DNA from: Bog-1340 sp964513515 | GTDB lineage: Bacteria > Patescibacteriota > Minisyncoccia > Phycocordibacterales > GWA1-40-21 | DNA: 64,000 bases | Reading direction: 5' to 3' | Assembly (NCBI GenBank): GCA_964513515.1 | Contig: CAZEMP010000002.1 | Location: 62,001-126,000, forward strand | Part shown: piece after piece, positions 52,278 through 60,039 of the stretch | Position numbering within the stretch: position 1 is the stretch's first letter | How the letters are laid out: each line of letters starts with the position of its first letter | Position numbers and translations under genes: made by a program | Notes under the pieces: generated by a model | Seen by the model: only the letters and a program-made list of their open reading frames with translations | What the model was told of the DNA's origin: nothing | Database searches by the model: none

Positions 52278-52781
52278 TTAATGAGAATCAAACTCCTTAA
52301 CTTTAGCCATATACTCTTTCACCAACACCTTCATTTCGTCAGCAGTTAATAAATTAACTTTTATTCCCTCAGCTTCGATTAAGGCACCCAATATTCGGGC
52401 CTTTTCTATGTGCTTGCAATCGACAGTAATTTGGACCCTTTTATAATGTTCGTTTGTGCGATAATTATCGGCGTAACCAATCCAAATCTCCAGTATTGGA
52501 CCACCTTTACCAGAGATAAGGTAATCATCTGGAGAGCTGCCCGAAATGAGACCCTTCAAACCACCTCTCATACCCCTAGCTTCAATGTCAGATGTGCCAA
52601 AACCATACTCTTGGACAAATGTACTATAAGCTAACACCAACCTTTCCTTTACCATTACTTCGCTTTTACAAGTAAATGCAGAGGGATGATTAAAGATTCC
52701 AACGATTACCCTCACAAATTTCTTGTATCCAGCGACAGAAGCATTGACCTTATCTGACTGGTTTTTTTTCTGGTTTTCCAT
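52278..52781 (-). CDS. Orphan protein of unknown function (island cargo)
   Basis: 167 residues, soluble, alpha/beta. Notable stretches are KKFVRVIVGIFNHPSAFTC, GFGTSDIEARGMRGGLKGLI, GPILEIWIGYADNYRTNEHYKR and a C-terminal helix. An AGGAG site lies 8 nt before the ATG, after the shared AGTTCTTTGACAAC leader. G+C-richer than the core. No recognised domain, and sequence similarity searches would be needed to place it. Confidence 0.55.
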   Translation of the reverse strand: MENQKKNQSDKVNASVAGYKKFVRVIVGIFNHPSAFTCKSEVMVKERLVLAYSTFVQEYGFGTSDIEARGMRGGLKGLISGSSPDDYLISGKGGPILEIWIGYADNYRTNEHYKRVQITVDCKHIEKARILGALIEAEGIKVNLLTADEMKVLVKEYMAKVKEFDSH

Positions 52782-52860
52782 TTCTATTCTCCTTTATATT
52801 TAGTTGTCAAAGAACTTTCGTTCTTTTTACCGCCGACTCATTTAGTCGGTGTAATCGTTC
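52782..52860 (-). promoter_or_regulatory. Leader with AGTTCTTTGACAAC motif
   Basis: On the minus strand: an AGTCGG hairpin, AAAGAAC-GAAA-GTTCTTT, then TTGACAACTAAATATAAAGG before the ATG. The same words lie before the gene at 56891. Confidence 0.55.
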
Positions 52861-53563
52861 CGGCCTGGTAATATGATATATCAAGTATATTGACTACGTA
52901 TTATTTTCATTGTATTTATGTAATGAAGTAAGATTAAAAGCCAAATAACTCATATACATGGCTACTATTTACTGAAAATAAGTGTAATTTATAGTTACAA
53001 ATATAATTATATTTGTTGTTACTCGAGTAATTAATGTTATATTGTATAATTAATTTACAAATTATATTTCTTCTTAGTGTAAGATAAAATTACAATGATT
53101 ATTGTAATTTTATCTTACGTATAAACTAGATTAGTTTTATTATATAAAACATAAAATTTAAGCATTATTTAAAAAAGTTTACTAAACTAATTAAATATGT
53201 AATTAATTATTACATGTTTATTTGCTGAAATAAGCCATACAAATATGGCACTTTGATCATTAGCTGTATTTATATTACAAATAAACAATATAAATCAAGC
53301 AGCATCAAACTATTTCATGTATGCTATCACAGGACAGAAAATGAATCTCAGATTGGTAGACTGAGAAAAAATAAGTTCTTTTACACGAAGATTATAGGGT
53401 GATATTCAAGAAGTTACTAACCTCCAGCCATGCCCCAAGCTGCTAAATAAAAATGAAAAAGCAGCAAGTTAATACAAGGAGTTAAATTGGTGCGGTGGCT
53501 ACTTAGCCTTACTAGTGGAATCAAGCAGTATCCACTAGAAGGCTGCGTCTTACGGAGGCAAGT
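52861..53563. promoter_or_regulatory. Long AT-rich leader with palindromic operators and structured 5' region
   Basis: About 700 bp. Palindrome ACAAATATAATTATATTTGT (52997-53016), an 18-bp perfect inverted repeat with GATT loop (53079-53118, half-site ATTGTAATTTTATCTTAC) and a region aligning to 56222-56470. A stem-loop leader ends with CTAGTGGA/TCCACTAG (about 53511-53540) just before the GGAGG of the next gene. Confidence 0.6.
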
Positions 53564-53893
53564 ATGGCTTGCTATCATGCTACATCCGGCTGGGATAAGT
53601 TCGAGGTATTCGTTAAATGCCTCGAGACCTTGGGTGTAAGCTACACTCAAGAGGAATTACTGGAGGGGTGCTCAAGAGGCTCCCCTGGAAATCCAGAGTT
53701 CCAACCCTTCCGGAAAGCAACCTTCACAACCATCTCACTGGGCAGTAAAAAGCCTATTGAGATGGTAGCGGAGGAGTATCTCGGGGTCAACGCGCTCAGT
53801 GCGACTGATGGTAGTCAAATTGAGTTCGAGGTCTACAAGAAAGGGCATCGGCCCGATCTTGAATCGAGAACAAAAGTTCTCGAGCCCTGGTAG
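53564..53893 (+). CDS. Small orphan protein (island cargo)
   Basis: 109 residues, soluble. ACYHATSGWDKFEVFVKCLETL then a mixed strand/helix region with EFQPFRKATFTTISLGSKKP and FEVYKKGHRPDLESR. A strong GGAGG lies before the ATG, and a 12-bp terminator follows. G+C-richer than neighbours. No known domain. Confidence 0.55.
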   Translation: MACYHATSGWDKFEVFVKCLETLGVSYTQEELLEGCSRGSPGNPEFQPFRKATFTTISLGSKKPIEMVAEEYLGVNALSATDGSQIEFEVYKKGHRPDLESRTKVLEPW

Positions 53894-53897
53894 ATAC

Positions 53898-53926
53898 AAA
53901 AGACGGCTCTAACAAGAGCCGTCTTT
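53898..53926 (+). terminator. Terminator of the 53.6-kb gene
   Basis: AAAGACGGCTCT with AGAGCCGTCTTT, ACAA-type loop, then a T-run. Confidence 0.9.
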
Positions 53927-54051
53927 CTTTTTTAAAAACAACACATGAATAATAAAATATTTATTTAATTGGATAAATATATAAACTATTATTAAGTTTT
54001 AATTAATGATAAAATAAAAATGCTTAGTGATTATTAAATTAAAAAATTAAT

Positions 54052-54792
54052 ATGAATACCGAAAATAACTTTTCTCAGAAAGAAAAAGCCCAATTACAAA
54101 CTGAGCGCACTTTAAGTGATGCAGAATTAATTGGGAAAGGTGCACAGTATGTTTCTAGCAAGGACGGGGATATGTCTTTCGATATTACTGACAAGCAATA
54201 TGAAGAACTTCATCAACAGATGGAGGAACTATTGGTGAAAAATGTACTAACAGATGAAAATATTAAAGAAGGACGCATTAAGATTAATGTTGAAAAAGTA
54301 CTAGATAATAAAAAGACGGATGATCAAAAAATTGGTTATGAATTTGAAATTGAAACTGAAACCCGTTACATCATTTCCCCATGTAAAATAGAGGATTATA
54401 AATGGGAAAATCACGTTACGGATACTTACGATCAATCTGGTCGTGCAAGAATTCGTATTAAAAATGGCAAACCCAGACTTTCTCTTAAAGTGCCTCTTTT
54501 CACAAAAGACACACTGACCGCTAAAACATGTTTACGTCTTGAATTTAAGCCAGATAATGAAAAACAAGAGATGGACTTAATTGGTATAAAGGAATTAATT
54601 CTTAAAGAAGCAGGTGCTCAAACATCAGAAAAATGGGGCGCAGCTCTTAAGATGAAAAATGGCTTAAAAACATGGATAAATCGTGACAGTAATAATAATT
54701 GGTGGATTGAGTTAGATGAGGGCGTAGAATTTGTACCGCCAGAGAATATTGAAGTTTTGAGAACCGAGAAAAGTACCATAAAAACGAAATGA
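54052..54792 (+). CDS. Hypothetical protein sharing an N-terminal motif with the 50.8-kb gene
   Basis: 246 residues, soluble. The N-terminal 55 residues resemble the 50803 protein (see that entry). The rest is lysine-rich with beta segments (KIGYEFEIETETRYIISP, ARIRIKNGKPRLSLKVPLF, WGAALKMKNGLKTWINRDSN). It is AT-rich, lacks a Shine-Dalgarno site, and overlaps the HD gene by 4 nt (ATGA), so the two are probably translated together. Function unknown. Confidence 0.6.
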   Translation: MNTENNFSQKEKAQLQTERTLSDAELIGKGAQYVSSKDGDMSFDITDKQYEELHQQMEELLVKNVLTDENIKEGRIKINVEKVLDNKKTDDQKIGYEFEIETETRYIISPCKIEDYKWENHVTDTYDQSGRARIRIKNGKPRLSLKVPLFTKDTLTAKTCLRLEFKPDNEKQEMDLIGIKELILKEAGAQTSEKWGAALKMKNGLKTWINRDSNNNWWIELDEGVEFVPPENIEVLRTEKSTIKTK

Positions 54793-55355
54793 AGAAACCA
54801 ACCCCATTTTTTAGTAGACAAATTGATGATGCTATTATTTTTGCAGCAAAAGCACATAAAGATCAATTTCGTAAAACTGACTTATCTATCCCTTATGTTT
54901 CTCACCCAATTGGTGTGGGGCTTATTCTTCATAAGGCTGGGTTTTCTGACGATGTCATAATTGCAGGTATTCTTCATGATGTTGTGGAAGATTGCGATGT
55001 AACAATTAACGAAATACGCAGTACTTTTGGTAATGAAATCGCATTTTTAATAGAAAAAGTTTCAGAAAACAAAGAACTTTCATGGTTAAAAAGAAAAGAA
55101 GAATATCTTCAAGTTGTTTTGAATGCACCTATAGAAGTGAAAGCTATTGTAGTAGCGGATAAATTACACAATATTCAATCTATAATAAAAGCTTTAGAAA
55201 ATAAGGAAGATATTTGGAAATTTTTTAATAAAGATAAGAAAGCGGTAATAGAAAATTATATAAATTTTGTAAAAAACATAACACAAAAATGGGATCACCC
55301 ACTCCTTACAGAACTGGAAGTAGCAACTAGGCACTTGAAAAAAATAACAGGGTAA
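54789..55355 (+). CDS. HD-domain phosphohydrolase (SpoT-like hydrolase fold)
   Basis: 188 residues. HD motif in AGILHDVVEDCDV (about 56-68) and ADKLHNIQSII (about 122-132), with AAKAHKDQFRKTDLSIPYVSHP (about 19-40) as in the RelA/SpoT (p)ppGpp hydrolase domain or small Mesh1-type enzymes. No synthetase or TGS domain. It may degrade a nucleotide alarmone. Coupled to the preceding orphan. Confidence 0.75.
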   Translation: MKKPTPFFSRQIDDAIIFAAKAHKDQFRKTDLSIPYVSHPIGVGLILHKAGFSDDVIIAGILHDVVEDCDVTINEIRSTFGNEIAFLIEKVSENKELSWLKRKEEYLQVVLNAPIEVKAIVVADKLHNIQSIIKALENKEDIWKFFNKDKKAVIENYINFVKNITQKWDHPLLTELEVATRHLKKITG

Positions 55356-55478
55356 ACACAAATATTTTCTTATTTAAAGTATATTTTTACCTATACTTTA
55401 ATAGAAAAGATAAATTTTATAGCTAGAGTATTTTTAGCATTTTATGAATAGTTGTATGAATGATACATACCTTTCTTT

Positions 55479-56207
55479 TTAGATTTTTCTATAGAGTGTT
55501 TGGAATATTTGTTTTTGAAATTCAGCTATTCTTTTACTCTCAATTATCATACAAGTCTCAGAATTGTAGTCTATAAAAGCTATTTTGTCTCCATATATTA
55601 TTTCTGTAACGTTATGTTCGAACGGGCCAAAATCACCAGGCATTGTCTTAGCAAATCTATCCAGGCTAGGTTTTTTGTGCTGAGCAGTTTGAATATTTGT
55701 TATAACCTCTCTTTGAAGTTTCTTTTCATCTCTCATTTTTCTATAAATCCTCGGAACATATTTATCTTTCTTTTCATTACCATCTTTGTTTGAACTAAAT
55801 CTATAGAATACGTCATTCTTTTTAAGGCTCCTGACTACATCGTCAAATATTCTTTTTGTACCATCCCTACCCTCAAGGAATCTTATTTTAGGTTTTTTTT
55901 CACTAGTGGAATAAGCATCTTCTAAGTCTGGTAATATTTCAAAAAAATTTATTTTTAAATCATCAAATAATGTTTCTAATCTGTTTGGTGGTTCTGCCCC
56001 GTAAACAACATTTTTTAGTTTTTGTGTTTGGGTAATAAGTTTTTTTTCTAATAAGGAGGGTAAGGCTTTATACACCAATGGTCTGTGTATTGATGTCTTC
56101 TCAGATATTTGGGAAATATTTGATGTACCCATCTCAAGAAGAGCCAAATAAATAGCACTTTCATTTTTTGTTAGCCCCAATTTCTCTAAAATATTGTTTT
56201 TATCCAT
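55479..56207 (-). CDS. TrmB-family transcriptional regulator
   Basis: 242 residues. The winged helix-turn-helix has NILEKLGLTKNESAIYLALLEMGTSNISQISEKTSIHRPLVYKALPSL (about 4-52) and a C-terminal PLD-like effector domain has RFLEGRDGTKRIFDDV and ITEIIYGDKIAFID. TrmB proteins repress sugar genes or regulate other pathways. Its promoter side carries ATTGTAATTTTGTCTTAC, a one-mismatch copy of the palindrome half-site at 53.1 kb, so it may bind there. Confidence 0.82.
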   Translation of the reverse strand: MDKNNILEKLGLTKNESAIYLALLEMGTSNISQISEKTSIHRPLVYKALPSLLEKKLITQTQKLKNVVYGAEPPNRLETLFDDLKINFFEILPDLEDAYSTSEKKPKIRFLEGRDGTKRIFDDVVRSLKKNDVFYRFSSNKDGNEKKDKYVPRIYRKMRDEKKLQREVITNIQTAQHKKPSLDRFAKTMPGDFGPFEHNVTEIIYGDKIAFIDYNSETCMIIESKRIAEFQKQIFQTLYRKI

Positions 56208-56221
56208 AATTTATTTAAATT

Positions 56222-56501
56222 ATTGTAATTTTGTCTTACATAAATAATAAATCATTAATCTAAAAAATGCAATTAAAATAAGCATTTATTCGATCAATTC
56301 AGATAATATAAGCAAATCTGTAATAAATAATTACGTATTATATTAGCAGGTAACAGCTATAAATATGGACTGTTTAGCTTTTATCTTTATTTGATTACAT
56401 AAAGACAATAAAAACCAGGCAGTGTCAATATAATTAATATATAATGTTCCAGGGTAAAAGATAGAACATTGAAACAAAAATAAACTAGAGAGGGGTGAAA
56501 C
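56222..56501. promoter_or_regulatory. Divergent leader, second copy of the 53.1-kb regulatory region
   Basis: Starts with ATTGTAATTTTGTCTTAC (56222-56239). It aligns to 53101-53345 with near-equal spacing (198 versus 197 bp from half-site to a GCAG word), sharing TAAGCATT, TAATTATTAC-like, AAATATGG, ACAATA-AAA-C and GCAG--TCAA words. It lies between TrmB and the 56502 gene. Confidence 0.65.
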
Positions 56502-56759
56502 ATGGGGCGGTGCATAAGAATGGCTCAACTTGTGGTAAGGCGAAGACGTGAGATATCTCTTGATGAAGCAAAATCTCGAGGAGCTAGTCTTGGTAACGGA
56601 GTAAAATTACCAAGAACGGTAGCTGAGCTTGAGAAAAGAAAGCAAAGACACTTTCTACGACTCGAGAGAGCTGGGCTTCAAGTAACTCCTGCGAGCTATG
56701 GGATGCTCGCAGTTTGGCAAAGTACTCCACTCGAACTTAGTCTCATCTGGAGTGGTTGA
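56502..56759 (+). CDS. Small basic orphan protein
   Basis: 85 residues, strongly basic N-terminal half (RMAQLVVRRRREISLDEAK, KLPRTVAELEKRKQRH) that could bind nucleic acid, and a hydrophobic C-terminus. GAGGGG precedes the ATG. G+C-richer than flanking intergenic sequence. No recognised domain. It may equally be an annotated-only frame. Confidence 0.4.
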   Translation: MGRCIRMAQLVVRRRREISLDEAKSRGASLGNGVKLPRTVAELEKRKQRHFLRLERAGLQVTPASYGMLAVWQSTPLELSLIWSG

Positions 56760-56848
56760 TAAAAGGCCAAGCAGTTTGGGGATCTGCATAAAATCCCCTC
56801 TGTCTCGCGATGAATCGCGACTGACGAGCTCAAAAGAGCGAAACAGAA

Positions 56849-56890
56849 AGTTCTTTGACAACAAAATATAGGATAATGGAGGATTAAACT
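56849..56890 (+). promoter_or_regulatory. Leader with AGTTCTTTGACAAC motif before the receiver-like gene
   Basis: AAAGTTCTTTGACAACAAAA then TATAGGATAATGGAGGA before the ATG. It matches the leader at 52782 almost base for base in its first half and follows a GAGC hairpin. Confidence 0.55.
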
Positions 56891-57508
56891 ATGCATATTC
56901 TAGTCATCGAAGACACTGAGAAGCACCTGAATGACGCGCGGAAGTACAGCAAAAAGTTGGTTGGTTGTAAGGTGGACTTTGTTACCACACTAACTGAGGC
57001 AATGGAACTTCTGAAGAAGAACAAATATGACGGAGCCATCTCCGATGTGTTTTTTCCCGCAGAGAAAGGGGCTTCAGCAGAGACGTTCGAGAATGCAATC
57101 ATTGTCAGCGCCAAGCTGTTTGGGATGGGTGTGCACCACGTCTTCAACACGACAGGCAACCATCACGGTAGCAAGTACCAAGGGTTTGTCTGGAAGACCC
57201 CGAAGAAGTTGAACCACATCGAGGACTCTGAGGATAGTTGTGGGTACGACTTCAGAATGACTGGGATGATCATCGAGGCGTACCCGAAGGACCCAGAAGG
57301 GGACAAGGACACGAAGCAGTGGCAAGCAGCATTCCGGTACATCCTGCTCGTGCAAGCTCTACTCCAACTTCCCGATAAGGGCGAGAGGATCATCAAAGAT
57401 GCTAAGTTGCACGGCTTCCCTTACGGGGAGTATGGTTACCTCACCGAGGATTTCGCGAAGTGCTCGCATTCCTTCGTCGCCGAGATCTTCCAGAAGTATA
57501 ATGCCTGA
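56891..57508 (+). CDS. Receiver-like domain protein
   Basis: 205 residues. The N-terminal half resembles a CheY receiver: MHILVIEDTEKHLNDA (Glu/Asp pocket, about 7-8), a second strand, then YDGAISDVFFP (possible phosphoacceptor Asp near 53). The C-terminal half (DFRMTGMIIEAYPKDP, FRYILLVQALLQLPDKGERI) is not a known output domain. Codon use is G+C-rich, unlike neighbours, and a strong GGAGG precedes it. No partner kinase was found. Confidence 0.55.
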   Translation: MHILVIEDTEKHLNDARKYSKKLVGCKVDFVTTLTEAMELLKKNKYDGAISDVFFPAEKGASAETFENAIIVSAKLFGMGVHHVFNTTGNHHGSKYQGFVWKTPKKLNHIEDSEDSCGYDFRMTGMIIEAYPKDPEGDKDTKQWQAAFRYILLVQALLQLPDKGERIIKDAKLHGFPYGEYGYLTEDFAKCSHSFVAEIFQKYNA

Positions 57509-57554
57509 ATCCGTCTTGTACCTCCGCCACCAAACGTAAAATGAGTTGATGAGA

Positions 57555-57630
57555 CTGGAGCGGAGTGTTTTCCAGGAGGAAAAACACTCCGCTCCAGAAC
57601 ATCACAAGTCATCTCACAAAGAGATGGCTT
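57555..57630. terminator. Two hairpins after the receiver-like gene
   Basis: A 17-bp perfect stem CTGGAGCGGAGTGTTTT (57555-57597) and a shorter CATCTC/GAGATG hairpin with a following T-run (57610-57630). Confidence 0.8.
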
Positions 57631-57635
57631 TTTTA

Positions 57636-57690
57636 TTTGTGCGTTTAGAGTGAGCAAAAGTATACTCACGGCTCTAACGTATTTATTCTT
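57636..57690 (+). repeat. Degenerate tRNA-Lys-linked element remnant
   Basis: Plus strand reads GTGCGTTTAGAGTGAGCAAA then AGTATACTCACGGCTCTAAC. It matches the start (50571-50596) and end (50709-50729) of unit c after tRNA-Lys with the middle missing, forming a hairpin. It may mark the far end of an excised or decayed element. Confidence 0.6.
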
Positions 57691-57771
57691 GACCACATAT
57701 AAATTTATATTTGATATAATACTAATTAAGATTATTATGGTGGATATTATCAAATATTAATATAGAATTGA

Positions 57772-58287
57772 ATGATAAAACAAGCCTTAAATAGAATATT
57801 AATTATCGGAGACTCTGGTCGGGGTAAAACTGTTTTGGCTAGAAAAATTTCCGAAAAACTTGGTATACCAGCATATTCAACCGATGATTATCTTTACGAG
57901 ATGAAATTCACAGTATATAAAGATCGGCAAAAAGGTATTAATGAGATTACAAATATTTACCAAAATAATAAGTGGATTGTAGAGGGAACAACTCATTATT
58001 TACTTAAACCCGGGTTAGATCTAGCAGATGTAATAATATATTTAAAATATGACAATATTTTTTATCAATGGCTAACAATTATTAAAAGATTTTTGAAAAG
58101 AAAGGATAAAAGTTTTCTAAGAATGATCTGGCTAATATGGCACGTTCTATACAAAAGACTTCAAACAAAAAATAGTAGATTAAAAAAAGGACAAATGACC
58201 ACATCAGAACGTATAGATCCATATAAACATAAGGTAATCACACTCAATTCTTTTAAGGAAATAGATGATTTCATAGATACTATTTAA
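57772..58287 (+). CDS. P-loop nucleotide kinase-like protein
   Basis: 171 residues. Walker A ILIIGDSGRGKTVLARKISEKL (about 9-30), then IVEGTTHYLLKPGLDLADVIIYL (about 74-96), the layout of small adenylate kinase-like ATPases such as FlaR (a DNA-topology-linked kinase). A lid is not clear. AT-rich like core genes and not obviously part of the G+C-rich cargo. Substrate unknown. Confidence 0.7.
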   Translation: MIKQALNRILIIGDSGRGKTVLARKISEKLGIPAYSTDDYLYEMKFTVYKDRQKGINEITNIYQNNKWIVEGTTHYLLKPGLDLADVIIYLKYDNIFYQWLTIIKRFLKRKDKSFLRMIWLIWHVLYKRLQTKNSRLKKGQMTTSERIDPYKHKVITLNSFKEIDDFIDTI

Positions 58288-58323
58288 TTAAAAAACTATA
58301 ATTTTTAATTTTCTATTGTTTAT

Positions 58324-58352
58324 TTGACATAAGTTACTACATGTGAGATAAT
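58324..58352 (+). promoter_or_regulatory. Promoter of the lytic transglycosylase-like gene
   Basis: TTGACA (58324-58329), 17-bp spacer, GATAAT (58347-58352), about 30 bp before the GTG start. Confidence 0.7.
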
Positions 58353-58381
58353 CCCATCCAGATTCTGGAAACGGAGGTGGT

Positions 58382-58987
58382 GTGAGAAAGTTCTTAATCA
58401 GGAATGTCGCAGGTCTTGTCGGAGTGACTTGGCTATCAGTAGGGTTTTGGTCTATGGCCAACATTCCGACTGACAAGCCAAAACCAGACGAGTCTAAGCC
58501 AAGCATCACGGTGAAGCCGTTGGTCTTACCCTTCAAGTCAAAGTCAGACTTGAAGGATGGATTAGCACAGGAGGTAAGACCAACAGTTTCAGTAAGCGAT
58601 CTGAATTACTCCGTGATGGGGGATAATGAGAGAAGGCTGAGGGCCTTTTTCAAGGATAACCCTATCATGGTGAAGGTGGCGTACTGCGAGTCAAAGTTCA
58701 TCCACCGAAACAAGGATGGGAGTATCTTGCGAGGGGAGAAGGATCCTTATGACATAGGCATCATGCAGATCAATACTAGGACCAAGAACGGACACAGGAA
58801 AAAATCCTTGGGACTAGGACTTGATATATGGACTATGGAAGGCAGCATGGCCTATGCCAAAATCCTCAGCAGAGAAAGGGGACTTGGTGAAAACAAGGAC
58901 GAGGACGGAGTCCTTTTTTACTGGAGGAGTTCCTCTGGATGTTGGGGGCCACACCGGGATAACCCAGGAGGTGTGAGTAGCAGGTGA
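58382..58987 (+). CDS. Secreted lytic transglycosylase-like protein
   Basis: 201 residues. GTG start after GGAGGT. A hydrophobic signal segment (about 8-25, VAGLVGVTWLSVGFWSM) precedes a linker to about 90. A lysozyme-like domain follows: KVAYCESKFIHRNKDGS (catalytic Glu near 102) and DPYDIGIMQINTRT, the SLT fold. Island cargo that would cut peptidoglycan glycan strands. G+C-richer than the core. Confidence 0.75.
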   Translation: MRKFLIRNVAGLVGVTWLSVGFWSMANIPTDKPKPDESKPSITVKPLVLPFKSKSDLKDGLAQEVRPTVSVSDLNYSVMGDNERRLRAFFKDNPIMVKVAYCESKFIHRNKDGSILRGEKDPYDIGIMQINTRTKNGHRKKSLGLGLDIWTMEGSMAYAKILSRERGLGENKDEDGVLFYWRSSSGCWGPHRDNPGGVSSR

Positions 58988-59011
58988 TTCTTTATGAGAG
59001 GGTCACCTGCT
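58979..59011 (+). terminator. Terminator overlapping the stop of the lytic transglycosylase-like gene
   Basis: AGCAGGTGA pairs with TCACCTGCT and a T-rich tail follows. Confidence 0.75.
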
Positions 59012-59032
59012 ATTTCTTTTATTAAATTTATA

Positions 59033-59440
59033 TTAAAGAGGTAAATCAAAAGCAAAGGCTCCTGCTCCAAGAAATACTAATGAAAGTGAAATAGCAAATA
59101 CTAATATATAAAAAGCGAGATCTCTTTTTTCAAGATTTGGTTCTCTGTATTCTAGTATTGCTTCACAGAAGAAAAGCGCAGCAAACACCATTCCAGCGAG
59201 TTGAGTATAAGCTCCAGCAAGAAGTATCAGTCCGCCTATTATTTCAATAAAAGCTAGTATTTTTACAAAAGTAGCAGCGGGGTGAATATTTATTGTTTCA
59301 AAAAGTTCCTGCCAAGATCTTTGTTCATCACCAATTTTTAATGATCCAAGATTTATCACAATGATTCCTAACACCACTCTTAAAATAAGGGGAGATAGCA
59401 TACTAAAAGTTAATAAACTAGGAAATGTATTTAATATCAT
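59033..59440 (-). CDS. DoxX family membrane protein
   Basis: 135 residues, four membrane helices. ILRVVLGIIVINLGSLKIG at the start, AFIEIIGGLILLAGAYTQLAGMVFAALF and C-terminal ILVFAISLSLVFLGAGAFAFD match DoxX/DoxD-like proteins, sometimes linked to oxidative stress. It converges with the preceding gene and marks the return to core genes. Confidence 0.85.
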   Translation of the reverse strand: MILNTFPSLLTFSMLSPLILRVVLGIIVINLGSLKIGDEQRSWQELFETINIHPAATFVKILAFIEIIGGLILLAGAYTQLAGMVFAALFFCEAILEYREPNLEKRDLAFYILVFAISLSLVFLGAGAFAFDLPL

Positions 59441-59484
59441 GCGATCATTTTATCATAAAGAAGATAAAATGGTAGCTATATTGT

Positions 59485-59513
59485 GACGAAATTTTGCGGA
59501 GCAAAATTTCGTC
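59485..59513. terminator. Hairpin between DoxX and TrmH genes
   Basis: 13-bp perfect stem GACGAAATTTTGC, GGA loop. These genes are divergent, so it may act as a promoter-proximal element rather than a terminator. Confidence 0.6.
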
Positions 59514-59549
59514 TTCAATCTTTGTGATTTTTGGTGTATATTTCAAGAC

Positions 59550-60035
59550 ATGGATAAAAGTTTAAATAAGAGAAAGGTACTTATCTTGGATAATATTCGA
59601 AGTGTATATAATGTCGGGTCTATTTTTCGTACTTCTGATGCTCTTGGAATCGACAAGATATATTTGTGTGGAGTTACTCCAACTCCGATAGATAGGTTTG
59701 GGAGGGAAAGAAAAGATCTAGCCAAAGTATCTCTTGGTGCCGAAAAGAGTATCGCTTCAGAGTATTGTGATACTACAGAAAAAATAATTAAAAAACTAAA
59801 AAAAGAAGGATTTCAGATATTGGCTGTTGAGCAGGACAAAAAATCTATAGATTTTAAAAAAATTAAGCCAAAATATCCATTAGCATTAGTTTTGGGGAAT
59901 GAAGTCGGCGGAATTGATAAAAAAATGTTAGCCTTATGTGACGTGATAGCAGAGATTCCTATGCTCGGTAAGAAAGAATCACTGAATGTTTCTGTGGCTT
60001 TTGGGATTATTGGATACAGAATGTTTGATAAATAA
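59550..60035 (+). CDS. TrmH/SpoU family RNA 2'-O-methyltransferase
   Basis: 161 residues, SPOUT fold. VLILDNIRSVYNVGSIFRTSDALG (about 9-32), then ALVLGNEVGGIDKKML (about 112-127) and LNVSVAFGIIGYRM (about 144-157), the three SpoU motifs. A short single-domain member; the rRNA or tRNA target is unknown. TATATT lies 7 nt before the ATG. Confidence 0.9.
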   Translation: MDKSLNKRKVLILDNIRSVYNVGSIFRTSDALGIDKIYLCGVTPTPIDRFGRERKDLAKVSLGAEKSIASEYCDTTEKIIKKLKKEGFQILAVEQDKKSIDFKKIKPKYPLALVLGNEVGGIDKKMLALCDVIAEIPMLGKKESLNVSVAFGIIGYRMFDK

Positions 60036-60039
60036 TTTT

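Noticed and set aside
53081..53118. The 18-bp inverted repeat as a transcription terminator
   Set aside because: It is AT-rich with no GC-rich stem or U-run and has a half-site copy at a regulator promoter, which fits an operator better.
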